A stretch of DNA of 22,307 nt from an uncultured Lachnospiraceae bacterium (GTDB lineage Bacteria; Bacillota; Clostridia; Lachnospirales; Lachnospiraceae): positions 1-22,307 of the forward strand of contig CAKRPI010000028.1 in NCBI GenBank assembly GCA_934376945.1. Reading direction: 5' to 3'. Each line of letters opens with the position of its first letter. The stretch's first letter is position 1. Of the stretch, positions 7,094 through 15,144 are shown in pieces. Made by a program: the position numbers and the translations under genes. Below the pieces are notes generated by a model that searched no databases, was not told the origin of the DNA, and saw nothing but the letters and a program-made list of their open reading frames with translations.

Positions 7094-8208
7094 GAGCAGT
7101 AGGTATGATTCTGGCCGGAGGCAACAGCTACCGGATGAAAGAGCTTTCTAATAAGCGTGCGATTGCGGCAATGCCCATCGCCGGAAGCTTCCGAAGTATT
7201 GATTTTGCGTTGAGCAGCATGTCGAATTCAGGAATTCAGAAGGTGGCGGTGCTGACACAGTACAATTCAAGATCTCTGAATCAGCATCTGAGTTCCTCAA
7301 AATGGTGGGACTTCGGAAGAAAGCAGGGCGGACTTTTTGTATTTCCGCCGATGGTCACGTCAGATAATGATTACTGGTATCGCGGCACAGCGGATGCCAT
7401 TCATCAGAATCTTGATTTCTTAAAGCAGTGCCATGAACCGTATGTGGTAATTGCATCCGGTGACGGCATCTATAAGCTGGATTATGCGAAGGTACTGGAG
7501 TATCATATCGCAAAGAAGGCGGATATTACGGTAGTATGTAAGGATGTTCCGGCTTCAGAGGATCTGACGAGATTCGGTATTTTGAAAATGAACAGTGACA
7601 ACCGGATCGTACAGTTTGATGAGAAACCGATGGCGGCTGCATCGCACACGATTTCCTGTGGCATTTATGTGATCCGCAGACGTCAGCTGATTGAACTGAT
7701 TGAAAAGTCGATCGAAGAGGGCAGGCATGACTTTGTAAGAGATGTGCTGGTTCGCTACAAGGATGTGAAACGCATTTATGGTTATCAGCTGGACAGCTAC
7801 TGGAGCAATATTGCATCTGTAGAGTCCTATTATAAGACAAATATGGATTTCCTGAAGCGGGAGGTGAGGGATTACTTTTTCCGTGAGTATCCGGATGTTC
7901 ATTCAAAGGTAGATGACAATCCGCCTGCGAAGTACAATCCGGGCTGTCAGGTGAAAAATTCTCTGGTGGCAAACGGAACCATCGTAAATGGCTATATAGA
8001 GAATTCTGTAATTTTTAAGAAGGTTTTTGTCGGTGAAAACTGCGTCATAAAGAACTCAATCGTTTTAAATGATGTATATCTTGGGGATAATGTATATCTT
8101 GAAAACTGTATCGTGGAGAGCCGGGATACCATTCGGGCAAATTCCCGTTATGTAGGGGAGGATGGAATCCGGATCGTACTGGAATCAAATGAAAGATACG
8201 TTTTATAA
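7090..8208 (+). CDS. glgD: Glucose-1-phosphate adenylyltransferase regulatory subunit GlgD
   Basis: Paralogue of GlgC that in Firmicutes acts mainly as a modulating partner of GlgC. 372 residues, about 50 shorter than GlgC. The nucleotide loop is changed to LAGGNSYRM (8-16), losing the GxGxRL pattern. The lysine-containing loop after it reads [12 protein letters not shown], and SGDHIYK becomes SGDGIYK. These changes suggest poor or no catalysis of its own. The overall fold is kept: [32 protein letters not shown], and C-terminal beta-helix repeats ([20 protein letters not shown]). The start overlaps the glgC stop (ATGA, 7090-7093). Confidence 0.93.
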   Translation: MRAVGMILAGGNSYRMKELSNKRAIAAMPIAGSFRSIDFALSSMSNSGIQKVAVLTQYNSRSLNQHLSSSKWWDFGRKQGGLFVFPPMVTSDNDYWYRGTADAIHQNLDFLKQCHEPYVVIASGDGIYKLDYAKVLEYHIAKKADITVVCKDVPASEDLTRFGILKMNSDNRIVQFDEKPMAAASHTISCGIYVIRRRQLIELIEKSIEEGRHDFVRDVLVRYKDVKRIYGYQLDSYWSNIASVESYYKTNMDFLKREVRDYFFREYPDVHSKVDDNPPAKYNPGCQVKNSLVANGTIVNGYIENSVIFKKVFVGENCVIKNSIVLNDVYLGDNVYLENCIVESRDTIRANSRYVGEDGIRIVLESNERYVL

Positions 8209-8250
8209 ATCGGACGGTATGGTCTGATTGGGGAAAACGGGGGGACGGAT

Positions 8251-8271
8251 GCGGCGGCCGATGGCTGCCGC
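8251..8271 (+). repeat. GC-rich hairpin between glgD and spoVG
   Basis: GCGGCGGCC-GAT-GGCTGCCGC: a 9-bp stem with one G-U pair and a 3-nt loop, about 40 nt after glgD. No T tract follows, so it is not a classic intrinsic terminator. It may stabilise the glg mRNA 3' end or separate it from spoVG. Confidence 0.5.
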
Positions 8272-8326
8272 GTTCCGGAAAGAGAAAGGATTACTGTAAG
8301 AATAAAACACCACGGGGGAAAGATGT

Positions 8327-8614
8327 ATGACGATAACCGACGTTAGAGTTAGGAAAGTTGCGAAGGATGGAAAAATGAAGGCAGTTGTATCCATCACAAT
8401 GGATGATATGTTTGTAGTACATGATATTAAAGTGATAGAAGGAGAGAAGGGGCTTTTTATCGCAATGCCGAGTCGAAAGACGGCAGATGGAGAATATCGT
8501 GATATTGCACATCCGATTAATTCGCAGACCCGGGAAGTGATTCAGAATACCATTCTGGAGGCATACGGGAAAGCGACGAACCTTCCGGAGGAGGAACAGG
8601 ACATCATAGGTTAG
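8327..8614 (+). CDS. spoVG: SpoVG septation/sporulation regulator
   Basis: Small nucleic-acid-binding protein (DNA and RNA) affecting septum placement, sporulation and gene expression in Firmicutes. 95 residues, the usual size. The family opening [11 protein letters not shown], the central [21 protein letters not shown] and [11 protein letters not shown] are all present; the C-terminus is short and acidic (EEEQDIIG). The ribosome site is a strong GGGGGAAAG just before the ATG. It follows glgD by 118 nt with a GC-rich hairpin between, so it may have its own promoter, although no clear sigma-A or sigma-H boxes were found. It is closed by the terminator at 8651-8695. Confidence 0.96.
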   Translation: MTITDVRVRKVAKDGKMKAVVSITMDDMFVVHDIKVIEGEKGLFIAMPSRKTADGEYRDIAHPINSQTREVIQNTILEAYGKATNLPEEEQDIIG

Positions 8615-8650
8615 GCATAACAGAAACTCCGTAATAATGACACAAATAAA

Positions 8651-8695
8651 AGGGTGCTGTACACAAAACTGGTCTTGTGTACAACGCCCTTTTTC
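8651..8695. terminator. Bidirectional intrinsic terminator, spoVG / plsC
   Basis: AGGGTG-C-TGTACACAA, 8-nt loop, TTGTGTACA-A-CGCCCT (8651-8690), then TTTTT. It is a 15-bp stem with one C-A mismatch and one G-U. The AAAA before the left arm gives a T tract on the minus strand too, so it serves both spoVG (plus) and the malQ-plsC unit (minus). Confidence 0.88.
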
Positions 8696-8716
8696 ATATC
8701 ATAATCTCCTGGGAAA

Positions 8717-9448
8717 TTACTCGTTTTTCGTGAGTGTTTCCTGCATGATGTCACGCACATATTTGCCGATGAATTTTTGATCTTCCTTTGAAAGCTCCTT
8801 TGGATAGATCGGTTTTCCATATTCAATTGTAACAGAAGCCGGTGTTACACGCGGCATGTGATCCTCAAAAATTTCAGAGGAATGATTGATGCAGACCGGG
8901 ATGATCGGACATCCGGTCTTGGTTGCAATCTTGAAGGAACCCTCGTGAAACGGGAGCAGGTCGAGATCCGAATTGCCTTTGCCACGGGTACCCTCCGGAA
9001 AGATCATGATTGAAATTCCACTTTTAATCTGGTCAATCGCGGTGAGAATGACCTTCAGGCCGGCTTTGATATCGGTGCGGTCCAGAAAAAGACAGTAGAG
9101 AAATTTCATCCAGCGTGATAAAAACGGAATTTTCTGCATTTCTTTTTTGGCAATGTACCCGGTCAGATCCGGGCAGCGGGCATAAGTAAGCACGATGTCA
9201 AAGTAGCTGCGGTGATTACCGATGTAAAGCACCGGCTGGTTTTTGGGAACATTTTCTTCTCCAATCACAGTGAGCTTAACGCCTGAAAGGAAAATTACAA
9301 TTTTAAATGCGCCCTGGACAATTCGCAGAGAGCTGATATCACGCGCCCGCGGGTTGAATTTTCCGATGATCCATTCAATCAGGAAGACCGGAATCGAGAG
9401 AATAAAAAATACGATCAGAAAAACTGCGATCAGAAAAATACGAATCAT
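8717..9448 (-). CDS. plsC: 1-acyl-sn-glycerol-3-phosphate acyltransferase
   Basis: Acylates lysophosphatidic acid to phosphatidic acid at the inner face of the membrane, a step in phospholipid synthesis. I start at the ATG at 9448 (MIRIFLIAVFLIVFF), with GGAGG 8 nt upstream; this gives 243 residues. A hydrophobic N-terminal segment (1-28) is the membrane anchor. The catalytic block NHRSYFD (78-84, NHx4D) and the substrate-binding FPEGTR (150-155) are intact, and a later VCINHSSE fits the family. It lies 19 nt after malQ, so it is probably co-transcribed with it. The acyl donor (acyl-ACP or CoA) cannot be told from sequence. Confidence 0.9.
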   Translation of the reverse strand: MIRIFLIAVFLIVFFILSIPVFLIEWIIGKFNPRARDISSLRIVQGAFKIVIFLSGVKLTVIGEENVPKNQPVLYIGNHRSYFDIVLTYARCPDLTGYIAKKEMQKIPFLSRWMKFLYCLFLDRTDIKAGLKVILTAIDQIKSGISIMIFPEGTRGKGNSDLDLLPFHEGSFKIATKTGCPIIPVCINHSSEIFEDHMPRVTPASVTIEYGKPIYPKELSKEDQKFIGKYVRDIMQETLTKNE

Positions 9449-9467
9449 AAAAGGCCTCCGTTTTTGC

Positions 9468-11042
9468 TCAGATGGTATAATCTTCCGGCTCAAGCGGGCA
9501 GCGGCCAAAGAGCTTCGTTGTTTTTAAAAGCCAGTTTTTGCGGTCCGTGGTAAGGTCTTCTTTTACATATCGGAAGGCCCAGTTGGCAGCGGCTACGCCC
9601 GGTGTATTCATGCGCGCTTCGCTTCCCATCAGGCAGAGATCCTGAATCGGGAAAATTGCATATTTTGCAATGGATGCCATGCAAAAGCGGATGAAATCAA
9701 GGCTGACCATGTTTCCGTCTGTATTGCCGTAGCGGCGGATGCGGTCACGAATCACTTCCGGCTGCTGCGCGTACCATCCCATGGTGGTATCGTTGTCGTG
9801 TGTGCCGGTGTAGCAGATGCAGTTCGGATTCGTATAAAAATGCGGTACATAATTTGTATCGTTCAGATCGCCGAAACCAAACTGAAGTACTTTCATGCCG
9901 GGGAAACCAAGACTGTCGCGCAGATGCTCCACTTCAGGGGTAATAATGCCGAGGTCTTCAGCAAAAATCGGAAGATTGCTGCCAAGCTCTTTTTCAATGG
10001 CGCGGAAAAGATCCTCGCATGGTCCTTTGATCCATTTTCCATTTATAGCGGTTTCTTCTTTGGCAGGAACAGACCAGTACGCTTCAAAGCCACGGAAGTG
10101 GTCGATACGCAGATAGTCGGTCAGAGTCAGCTGACGGCGGATACGGTTGATCCACCATTTATATCCGGTCGTCTTGTGGTAATCCCAGTCATAAAGCGGG
10201 TTGCCCCAAAGCTGTCCGGTTGCACTGAAATAATCAGGCGGAACTCCGGCTACGCTGGTCGGATAGCCTTTGGTGTCAAGTTGAAACAGCTTTTTATTTG
10301 CCCAGACGTCTGCACTGTCAAGTGCAACAAAGATCGGAATATCACCGATGATCTGAATGCCTTTTTCATGAGCATAGTCACGCAGATCGATCCACTGCTT
10401 TTGGAAGATAAACTGGATAAACTGATAGTAACCGATCTCTTTTTCCAGTTTTTCTGCATAGGCCTTTTTCATTTTGTCGGTTGGATTTAAGATATCCTTT
10501 TCCCATTCAAGCCAGCAGCGGCCTTCATGGTAATCCTTGCAGGCCATAAAGAGCGTGTAATCGTCAAGCCAGTAGCTCTCTTCTTTACAGAAAAGCGCAA
10601 ATTCCTCAAGCATGGTCTTATCCGGTGTGTGAGTAAAGGATTTCCATGCTTTTTTAAGAAGCTTTGTCTTAAATTCAATGACCGGACCGTAATCGACTTT
10701 GCGGGGATCGAAATCCGTCGGCCCTTCTTCTTCAATGTCTTCTTTTGTCAGCAGGTTTTCCTTGATGAGCAGATCAGGGCTGATGATCAGCGGCTGCCCG
10801 GCGAAGGCAGAAAAGCCCTGATAAGGGGAATCACCAAAGCCGGTCGGTCCAAGCGGCAGGATCTGCCACAGTGTCTGGCCGGAATCAGCCAGGAAGTCAA
10901 TAAAATCGTAAGCACCCAGGCCCAGATCGCCGATGCCGTACGGGGAAGGGAAAGAGGTCGGATGGACCAGGATGCCAGACATACGTACAGGATCATTTTT
11001 TTTGATCTGTTCCGGTTCTGTTTGTGCAAGTTTGGTATTCAT
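9468..11042 (-). CDS. malQ: 4-alpha-glucanotransferase (amylomaltase)
   Basis: GH77 enzyme that moves alpha-1,4-glucan segments between maltooligosaccharides, in maltodextrin and glycogen turnover in the cytoplasm. 524 residues. The start at 11042 has AAAGGAG 8 nt upstream. Motifs in order: the opening SGILVHPTSFPSPYGIGDLG, WQILPLGPTG (59-68), GDIPIFVALDSADVW (233-247), the nucleophile Asp 314 in RIDHFRG, the acid/base Glu 362 in FAEDLG, and the transition-state Asp 416 in TGTHDNDT. All three catalytic residues are present. The C-terminal MGSEARMNTPG..NWAFR is also typical. It is first in a two-gene unit with plsC, near glgC/glgD, which suits glycogen handling. Confidence 0.95.
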   Translation of the reverse strand: MNTKLAQTEPEQIKKNDPVRMSGILVHPTSFPSPYGIGDLGLGAYDFIDFLADSGQTLWQILPLGPTGFGDSPYQGFSAFAGQPLIISPDLLIKENLLTKEDIEEEGPTDFDPRKVDYGPVIEFKTKLLKKAWKSFTHTPDKTMLEEFALFCKEESYWLDDYTLFMACKDYHEGRCWLEWEKDILNPTDKMKKAYAEKLEKEIGYYQFIQFIFQKQWIDLRDYAHEKGIQIIGDIPIFVALDSADVWANKKLFQLDTKGYPTSVAGVPPDYFSATGQLWGNPLYDWDYHKTTGYKWWINRIRRQLTLTDYLRIDHFRGFEAYWSVPAKEETAINGKWIKGPCEDLFRAIEKELGSNLPIFAEDLGIITPEVEHLRDSLGFPGMKVLQFGFGDLNDTNYVPHFYTNPNCICYTGTHDNDTTMGWYAQQPEVIRDRIRRYGNTDGNMVSLDFIRFCMASIAKYAIFPIQDLCLMGSEARMNTPGVAAANWAFRYVKEDLTTDRKNWLLKTTKLFGRCPLEPEDYTI

Positions 11043-11079
11043 AGGGTATCTCCTTTATCTGTAATAGGTCACTTTGACA

Positions 11080-11108
11080 ATTATAGCTAATTTTCACAAA
11101 GAAAACAA
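11080..11108 (-). promoter_or_regulatory. Probable promoter of malQ-plsC
   Basis: Minus strand: TTGTTT (11103-11108), 17-nt spacer, TATAAT (11080-11085). The -10 is perfect and the -35 is poor. The leader is short, about 30 nt. Confidence 0.55.
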
Positions 11109-11183
11109 TATAAATCCTGAGATCTGGTATTTTTTTGTGAGGCTGATAATAAGCATAATAGAAAGTACAAAGGCAGGAAATCG

Positions 11184-11591
11184 ATGAAAAAAAGAAAGTG
11201 CGGTTTTTTGTGCCTGATTTTTCTTTTGACACTGTGTGGCTGCGGTGCATCGAAGTCTCTTTCAAAAGAACGCGCGGCGACAGAATTTACAGTAGTGCCG
11301 GCAGAGGAGGTGCCGCAGGAGCTTTCGGAGATTCTGGAAAAGAATAAGGCGCGGGAAATGCGGATGACGTACCAGGACGGGGAGGAGCTGTATCTGATCC
11401 GTGGATACGGCGAACAAAAGACCGGTGGTTACAGTATTTCGGTAACGGAGTGCAGCGAGGATGAGGAAAATCTGTATTTTTTGACACAGCTGATCGGGCC
11501 GGAGCAAGAGGAAGGACTTTTGGAGAAACCGTCTTATCCGTATCTTGTTGCACGGACGGCACGGACCGATAAAAATGTAGAGATCGACTGA
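11184..11591 (+). CDS. PrcB-type lipoprotein
   Basis: 135 residues. The N-terminus is a lipoprotein signal: MKKRK, a hydrophobic core, then LCGC (17-20), so it would be cleaved before Cys 20 and lipid-anchored outside the membrane. The C-terminal half resembles the PrcB C-terminal domain: TGGYSISVTEC, then an acidic turn, NLYFLTQLIGP and PSYPYLVART. This is a small all-beta domain first named from a spirochaete protease complex. Its function in Clostridia is unknown, and no protease gene is nearby. It is followed 126 nt later by the SPOCS-LysM gene. The ribosome site is modest (AGGCAGGAA). Confidence 0.75.
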   Translation: MKKRKCGFLCLIFLLTLCGCGASKSLSKERAATEFTVVPAEEVPQELSEILEKNKAREMRMTYQDGEELYLIRGYGEQKTGGYSISVTECSEDEENLYFLTQLIGPEQEEGLLEKPSYPYLVARTARTDKNVEID

Positions 11592-11717
11592 GCGGAGGCT
11601 ACTGGCGACTGAATCATTTTCTTGCGAGGTGAAACGGCAGGCGTGTTATTGTTGAATGAACAGTAACACTGTAGTTTCCGGTATTTGTCGAGGCAGATCA
11701 GAAAGGAGTGTATTTTT

Positions 11718-13319
11718 ATGGAGCTTCTGATGAAAAATATTCATATGTGCAGGCAGGGAAAGCGGGCAGGACTTCCGGTGACCTTAGAGGAGGATTTTAA
11801 TGTCCCGGATGTCAAACCGGATGTGGAGCAGATGATACAGAGCAAAGAGCGGATCGTGGTGGAGCAGACGCGTTCGGAAAATGGACGTGTGATTGCGTCC
11901 GGATTTCTTGAGGTGAGTATTTTGTATCTCGGTGATACGAAGGAACGTCAGCTGTATCGGATGGATACGAAGCTTCCGTTTGATGAGAGCATTATAATAG
12001 AAGGACTCAAGTCAGGGGAAGCAGTGCGGCTGTCGTGTACGGCAGAGGATGTGAATGTGGCACTGATCAATTCCAGAAAGCTGTCCGTGCGTGCGGTGAT
12101 CGTTTTTGAGGCTTCGGCAGAAGAAATTTATGATATATCTGCAGCAGCAGATGTCCGCAGTGATTTCCAGATCATGAAGCAGAGCAGAAAGCTGGAAATG
12201 ATGCAGATAGAGGTCCAGAAAAAGGATATCCTGAGGCTGAAGGAAGAAACGGTGATCCCGGCCGGAAAGCCGAATATTAAAGAGATTCTGTGGGAAAATA
12301 TTCAGCTGCGCAGCTGCAGGGTGGTACAGCGAAAGGAAAAGCTTGCTGTGCAGGGAAAGATTTTTCTGTTTGTCCTGTACCGGGGAGAGGATGAGACAGG
12401 GAGTGAGCAGTGGAGCGAGCAGGTGCTTCCGTTTGAAGGAGAACTGGAGTGCAGCGGCTGCAGCGTGGAAATGATTCCGGATATAGAAGTATCACTTGCA
12501 CAGACGGAGCTGCAGCCAAGAGAGGATACAGACGGAGAGCGGAGACTGCTTCATTTGGAGGGAGTACTGGAGTTGGAGATCCGTCTTTACCAGAATGAAG
12601 AAGCAGAGATCCTGGAGGATGTTTACTCGCCGCAAAAAAAGCTGATTCCGGTGGTGGAGGAGGAACTGTATGAAAGTCTTCTGATGAAAAACGCATCAAG
12701 ATGCAAAACCTCCGGAAAGATCCGCATTCAGGGAACGAAGCCGCGGATTTTGCAGATCTGTCACGTTACCGGCAGCGTAAAGATTGATAAAACCCAGATC
12801 GTACAAGACGGAATCCAGATCGAGGGGGCAGTGCCGGTTTCCATTTTGTATATTTCAGCGGAGGATTCCATGCCGTTTGCGGTGCTGGACGGTGTGTTGC
12901 CGTTTACACATTTTGCAGAAGTGCCAGGGATTGATGATAAATGCCGGTTTACACTTCGGACTGCGCTGGACCAGCTTTCAGCATCAATGGCTGACAGCGA
13001 GGAAATAGAGGTGAAATTTACGGTTAATCTGGATCTTCTGGTCATTCGGCCACAGAAACAGAAGTGTATCTGTGAGATTAGCGAGGAGGCTTACGATCCG
13101 GAGGAGCTGGCCGATGTTCCCGGGATTACCGGCTATATTGTGCAGGAGGGGGATACGCTGTGGAAGATTGCCCGGAGCTACTTTCTGACACCGGCGCAGA
13201 TCGTGAGGATGAATCAGCTGGAGAGTGAAGAAATTAAAAAAGGAGACCGTTTGATTTTGATGAAAAATATCAGCGGCTGTTCATTGACAGAAGAGGAAAA
13301 GCAGAGTAAAATAAAGTAA
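11718..13319 (+). CDS. SPOCS (DUF3794) and LysM domain protein, probable spore coat/cortex factor
   Basis: 533 residues from the ATG at 11718, chosen for the AAAGGAGTG about 10 nt upstream; a TTG 33 nt earlier is in frame but has no such site. The body contains several copies of the beta-rich SPOCS/DUF3794 unit (LEEDFNVPDVKPDVEQMIQ at the start; repeated patterns of the type VxGxxxxxILY, for example VIASGFLEVSILY and IEGAVPVSILY). A LysM domain closes it (about 472-516: GYIVQEGDTLWKIARSYF...GDRLILM) and would bind peptidoglycan. There is no signal peptide. The architecture is typical of sporulating Clostridia and points to a mother-cell protein of the spore envelope; direct proof is lacking. 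ispE follows at 30 nt. Confidence 0.82.
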   Translation: MELLMKNIHMCRQGKRAGLPVTLEEDFNVPDVKPDVEQMIQSKERIVVEQTRSENGRVIASGFLEVSILYLGDTKERQLYRMDTKLPFDESIIIEGLKSGEAVRLSCTAEDVNVALINSRKLSVRAVIVFEASAEEIYDISAAADVRSDFQIMKQSRKLEMMQIEVQKKDILRLKEETVIPAGKPNIKEILWENIQLRSCRVVQRKEKLAVQGKIFLFVLYRGEDETGSEQWSEQVLPFEGELECSGCSVEMIPDIEVSLAQTELQPREDTDGERRLLHLEGVLELEIRLYQNEEAEILEDVYSPQKKLIPVVEEELYESLLMKNASRCKTSGKIRIQGTKPRILQICHVTGSVKIDKTQIVQDGIQIEGAVPVSILYISAEDSMPFAVLDGVLPFTHFAEVPGIDDKCRFTLRTALDQLSASMADSEEIEVKFTVNLDLLVIRPQKQKCICEISEEAYDPEELADVPGITGYIVQEGDTLWKIARSYFLTPAQIVRMNQLESEEIKKGDRLILMKNISGCSLTEEEKQSKIK

Positions 13320-13349
13320 ATTGTATACAAAGTGCATAGGAGTACAATC

Positions 13350-14249
13350 ATGAAAGAACTGAAGCTTAAAGCAATGGCAAAAATAAATCTCGGACTGGAT
13401 GTGCTCAGAAAAAGAGAGGATGGCTATCATGACCTGCGAATGATCATGCAGAGCATTTATCTGTATGATCAGATCAGGATCCGTCAGACCAAAAAGCCTG
13501 GGATTCAACTGACTGTGAACCTGGGCTATCTTCCGACAGGTCCGGAAAATCTCGTTTATAAGGCGGCAGACCTGCTGATGAAGGAGTTTCATATTACAGA
13601 CGGAGTGGAAATTGATCTGCAGAAATATATCCCGGTAGCAGCAGGACTGGCAGGCGGCAGCTCAGATGCGGCGGCTGTTTTGATCGGCGTGAACCGGCTG
13701 TTCTCTCTCGGACTTACGCTGGAGCAGCTGCAGGAGCGGGGAGTAAAGCTGGGAGCGGATATTCCGTATTGCCTGCTGCGGGGAACGGCTCTTGCGGAGG
13801 GAATCGGCGAACGGCTCACGCCGCTTCCGAAGGCTCCGGACTGCAGTGTGGTGATTGCAAAACCGAAGATTCATGTATCAACAGCCTTTGTATATGGAAA
13901 TCTGAAGGCGAATGAACTTCCGTATCATCCGGATATTGACGGACAGGTGGAAGCGATTCGCAGCGGTGATTTTTATACGATGGCAGAAAAAATGGGAAAT
14001 GTGCTGGAAACAGTAACCGTACCGGCGTATCCGGTAATTGAAGAGATCAAGGACTGTATGAAAAAAAGCGGTGCGGTAAATGCAATGATGAGCGGAAGCG
14101 GTCCGACGGTGTTTGGTCTGTTTGACGACCTGGAAAAAGCAAAAGAGGCGTATGACCGACTTCGAAACGGAAGCATTGCCCGGGAGGTTTATCTGACGAA
14201 GTTTTTCCATAACAGGAAAGAAATGCAGGAACAAAAAACAGTATCATGA
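13350..14249 (+). CDS. ispE: 4-diphosphocytidyl-2-C-methyl-D-erythritol kinase
   Basis: GHMP kinase of the MEP pathway to isoprenoids (undecaprenol, quinone side chains), acting in the cytoplasm. 299 residues from the ATG at 13350, with AGGAG 7 nt upstream; a GTG at 13332 is in frame but lacks a ribosome site. Visible are KAMAKINLGLDVL (7-19, the substrate Lys-Asn motif), GYHDLRMIMQS, the glycine-rich ATP loop PVAAGLAGGSSDAAA (95-109), and the C-terminal MMSGSGPTVFGLF. Length and motifs are normal. It is co-transcribed with the SPOCS-LysM gene (30-nt gap) and with the regulator that follows. Confidence 0.95.
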   Translation: MKELKLKAMAKINLGLDVLRKREDGYHDLRMIMQSIYLYDQIRIRQTKKPGIQLTVNLGYLPTGPENLVYKAADLLMKEFHITDGVEIDLQKYIPVAAGLAGGSSDAAAVLIGVNRLFSLGLTLEQLQERGVKLGADIPYCLLRGTALAEGIGERLTPLPKAPDCSVVIAKPKIHVSTAFVYGNLKANELPYHPDIDGQVEAIRSGDFYTMAEKMGNVLETVTVPAYPVIEEIKDCMKKSGAVNAMMSGSGPTVFGLFDDLEKAKEAYDRLRNGSIAREVYLTKFFHNRKEMQEQKTVS

Positions 14250-14289
14250 GGCGGTTCCAAATGAAAGAATACACGTGGAGGAATTTAGA

Positions 14290-14958
14290 GTGGGCGGTTT
14301 TGAACTGGAGATGAATGAATATCTGCCGCTGCGTGATGTAGTATTTCAGACATTGCGGCAGGCGATTTTAAGAGGAGAATTAAAGCCGGGAGAGAGACTG
14401 ATGGAAATTCATCTGGCTCAGAAGCTGGGGGTAAGCCGGACTCCGGTGCGTGAGGCGATCCGAAAGCTGGAGCTGGAGGGGCTGGTTCTGATGATTCCGC
14501 GCAAGGGAGCGATCGTAGCGGAGATCACCGTGCAGGATCTGGAGGATGTGCTGGAGGTACGGATGGCACTGGAGGAGCTGGCGGTGAAGATTGCGTGCAA
14601 GCGGATTACAGAGGAGCAGCTGGAAGAAATCAAGCGGCGGTCGGCAGAATTCTGCAAGACACTGTATGGGGACGATGTGACAGCCTGCGCACAGGCAGAT
14701 ATGGCGTTTCATGATGCAATCTATGAAGCGACCGGCAACCGCCGACTGGTGCAGATCCTCAACAATCTGCGTGAGCAGATGTACCGCTACCGTATGGAGT
14801 ATCTTAAGGATCGTCAATCGCACAGCCTGCTTGTAAAAGAGCATGATGAGATCGTGAAGGGGCTGACGGAGCGTGACGCAGACCGGGCGCTGCGTGTGAC
14901 AAACAGTCACATTGAGCGTCAGAGAGATTATATTATCCAGCAGCTGCAGCACAAATAA
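14290..14958 (+). CDS. GntR-family transcriptional regulator, FCD (FadR) subfamily
   Basis: 222 residues from a GTG at 14290, chosen because GGAGG (14277-14281) is 8 nt upstream; the frame is open from a GTG at 14275. The N-terminal winged helix spans about 12-75 (LRQAILRGELKPGERL, LGVSRTPVREAIRKLELEGL). The C-terminal all-helical FCD domain keeps the usual metal-ligand pattern (an Asp/His in ADMAFHDAIYEATGN, a His in KEHDEIV, a His in NSHIERQ), so it probably senses a small carboxylate with a bound metal. The effector and targets are unknown. It sits 40 nt after ispE and reads in the same direction. Confidence 0.88.
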   Translation: MGGFELEMNEYLPLRDVVFQTLRQAILRGELKPGERLMEIHLAQKLGVSRTPVREAIRKLELEGLVLMIPRKGAIVAEITVQDLEDVLEVRMALEELAVKIACKRITEEQLEEIKRRSAEFCKTLYGDDVTACAQADMAFHDAIYEATGNRRLVQILNNLREQMYRYRMEYLKDRQSHSLLVKEHDEIVKGLTERDADRALRVTNSHIERQRDYIIQQLQHK

Positions 14959-15015
14959 GGCCGGCGATCCGGTTAAAAAATCAGAAACAGCTTTTCTATT
15001 TTGTGCCTTCGGCTA

Positions 15016-15046
15016 TTGACAGCCCTTCGGAGGTATGTGTTATACT
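15016..15046 (+). promoter_or_regulatory. Promoter of argS
   Basis: -35 TTGACA (15016-15021) and -10 TATACT (15041-15046), preceded by TGT (extended -10). The 19-nt spacer is longer than ideal. A second TTGACA at 15053-15058 has no good -10. Confidence 0.6.
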
Positions 15047-15054
15047 ACGGTATT

Positions 15055-15096
15055 GACACGTGGGAAAGGATGCAAAATGCTGTAGAAATGCGTGTC
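15055..15096 (+). repeat. Inverted repeat in the argS leader
   Basis: GACACG (15055-15060) and CGTGTC (15091-15096) close a 30-nt loop just after the predicted transcription start. The leader is under 100 nt and lacks the conserved T-box sequence, so it is not a T-box. Confidence 0.35.
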
Positions 15097-15144
15097 CGGT
15101 AAAAAGTGACAAAGTAACTGTAAGAAAAAAGGTGGATAACAAAT

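Noticed and set aside
9798..10490. 230-codon frame antisense to malQ, and similar long antisense frames over glgC (5654-6172, 6194-6880), murC (3883-4524, 4564-5202) and argS (16096-16782)
   Set aside because: Each lies opposite a confidently identified gene, has no family match I recognise and no ribosome site; these are codon-bias shadows.
14959..14985. Terminator after the GntR gene
   Set aside because: Only a 4-bp CCGG/CCGG stem, followed by A rather than T on the plus strand.
15132..15140. DnaA box (GGTGGATAA) at the argS ribosome site
   Set aside because: A single one-mismatch copy that overlaps the Shine-Dalgarno sequence; expected by chance.
15047..15144. T-box riboswitch before argS
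   Set aside because: The leader is under 100 nt and lacks the conserved T-box sequence and a terminator.
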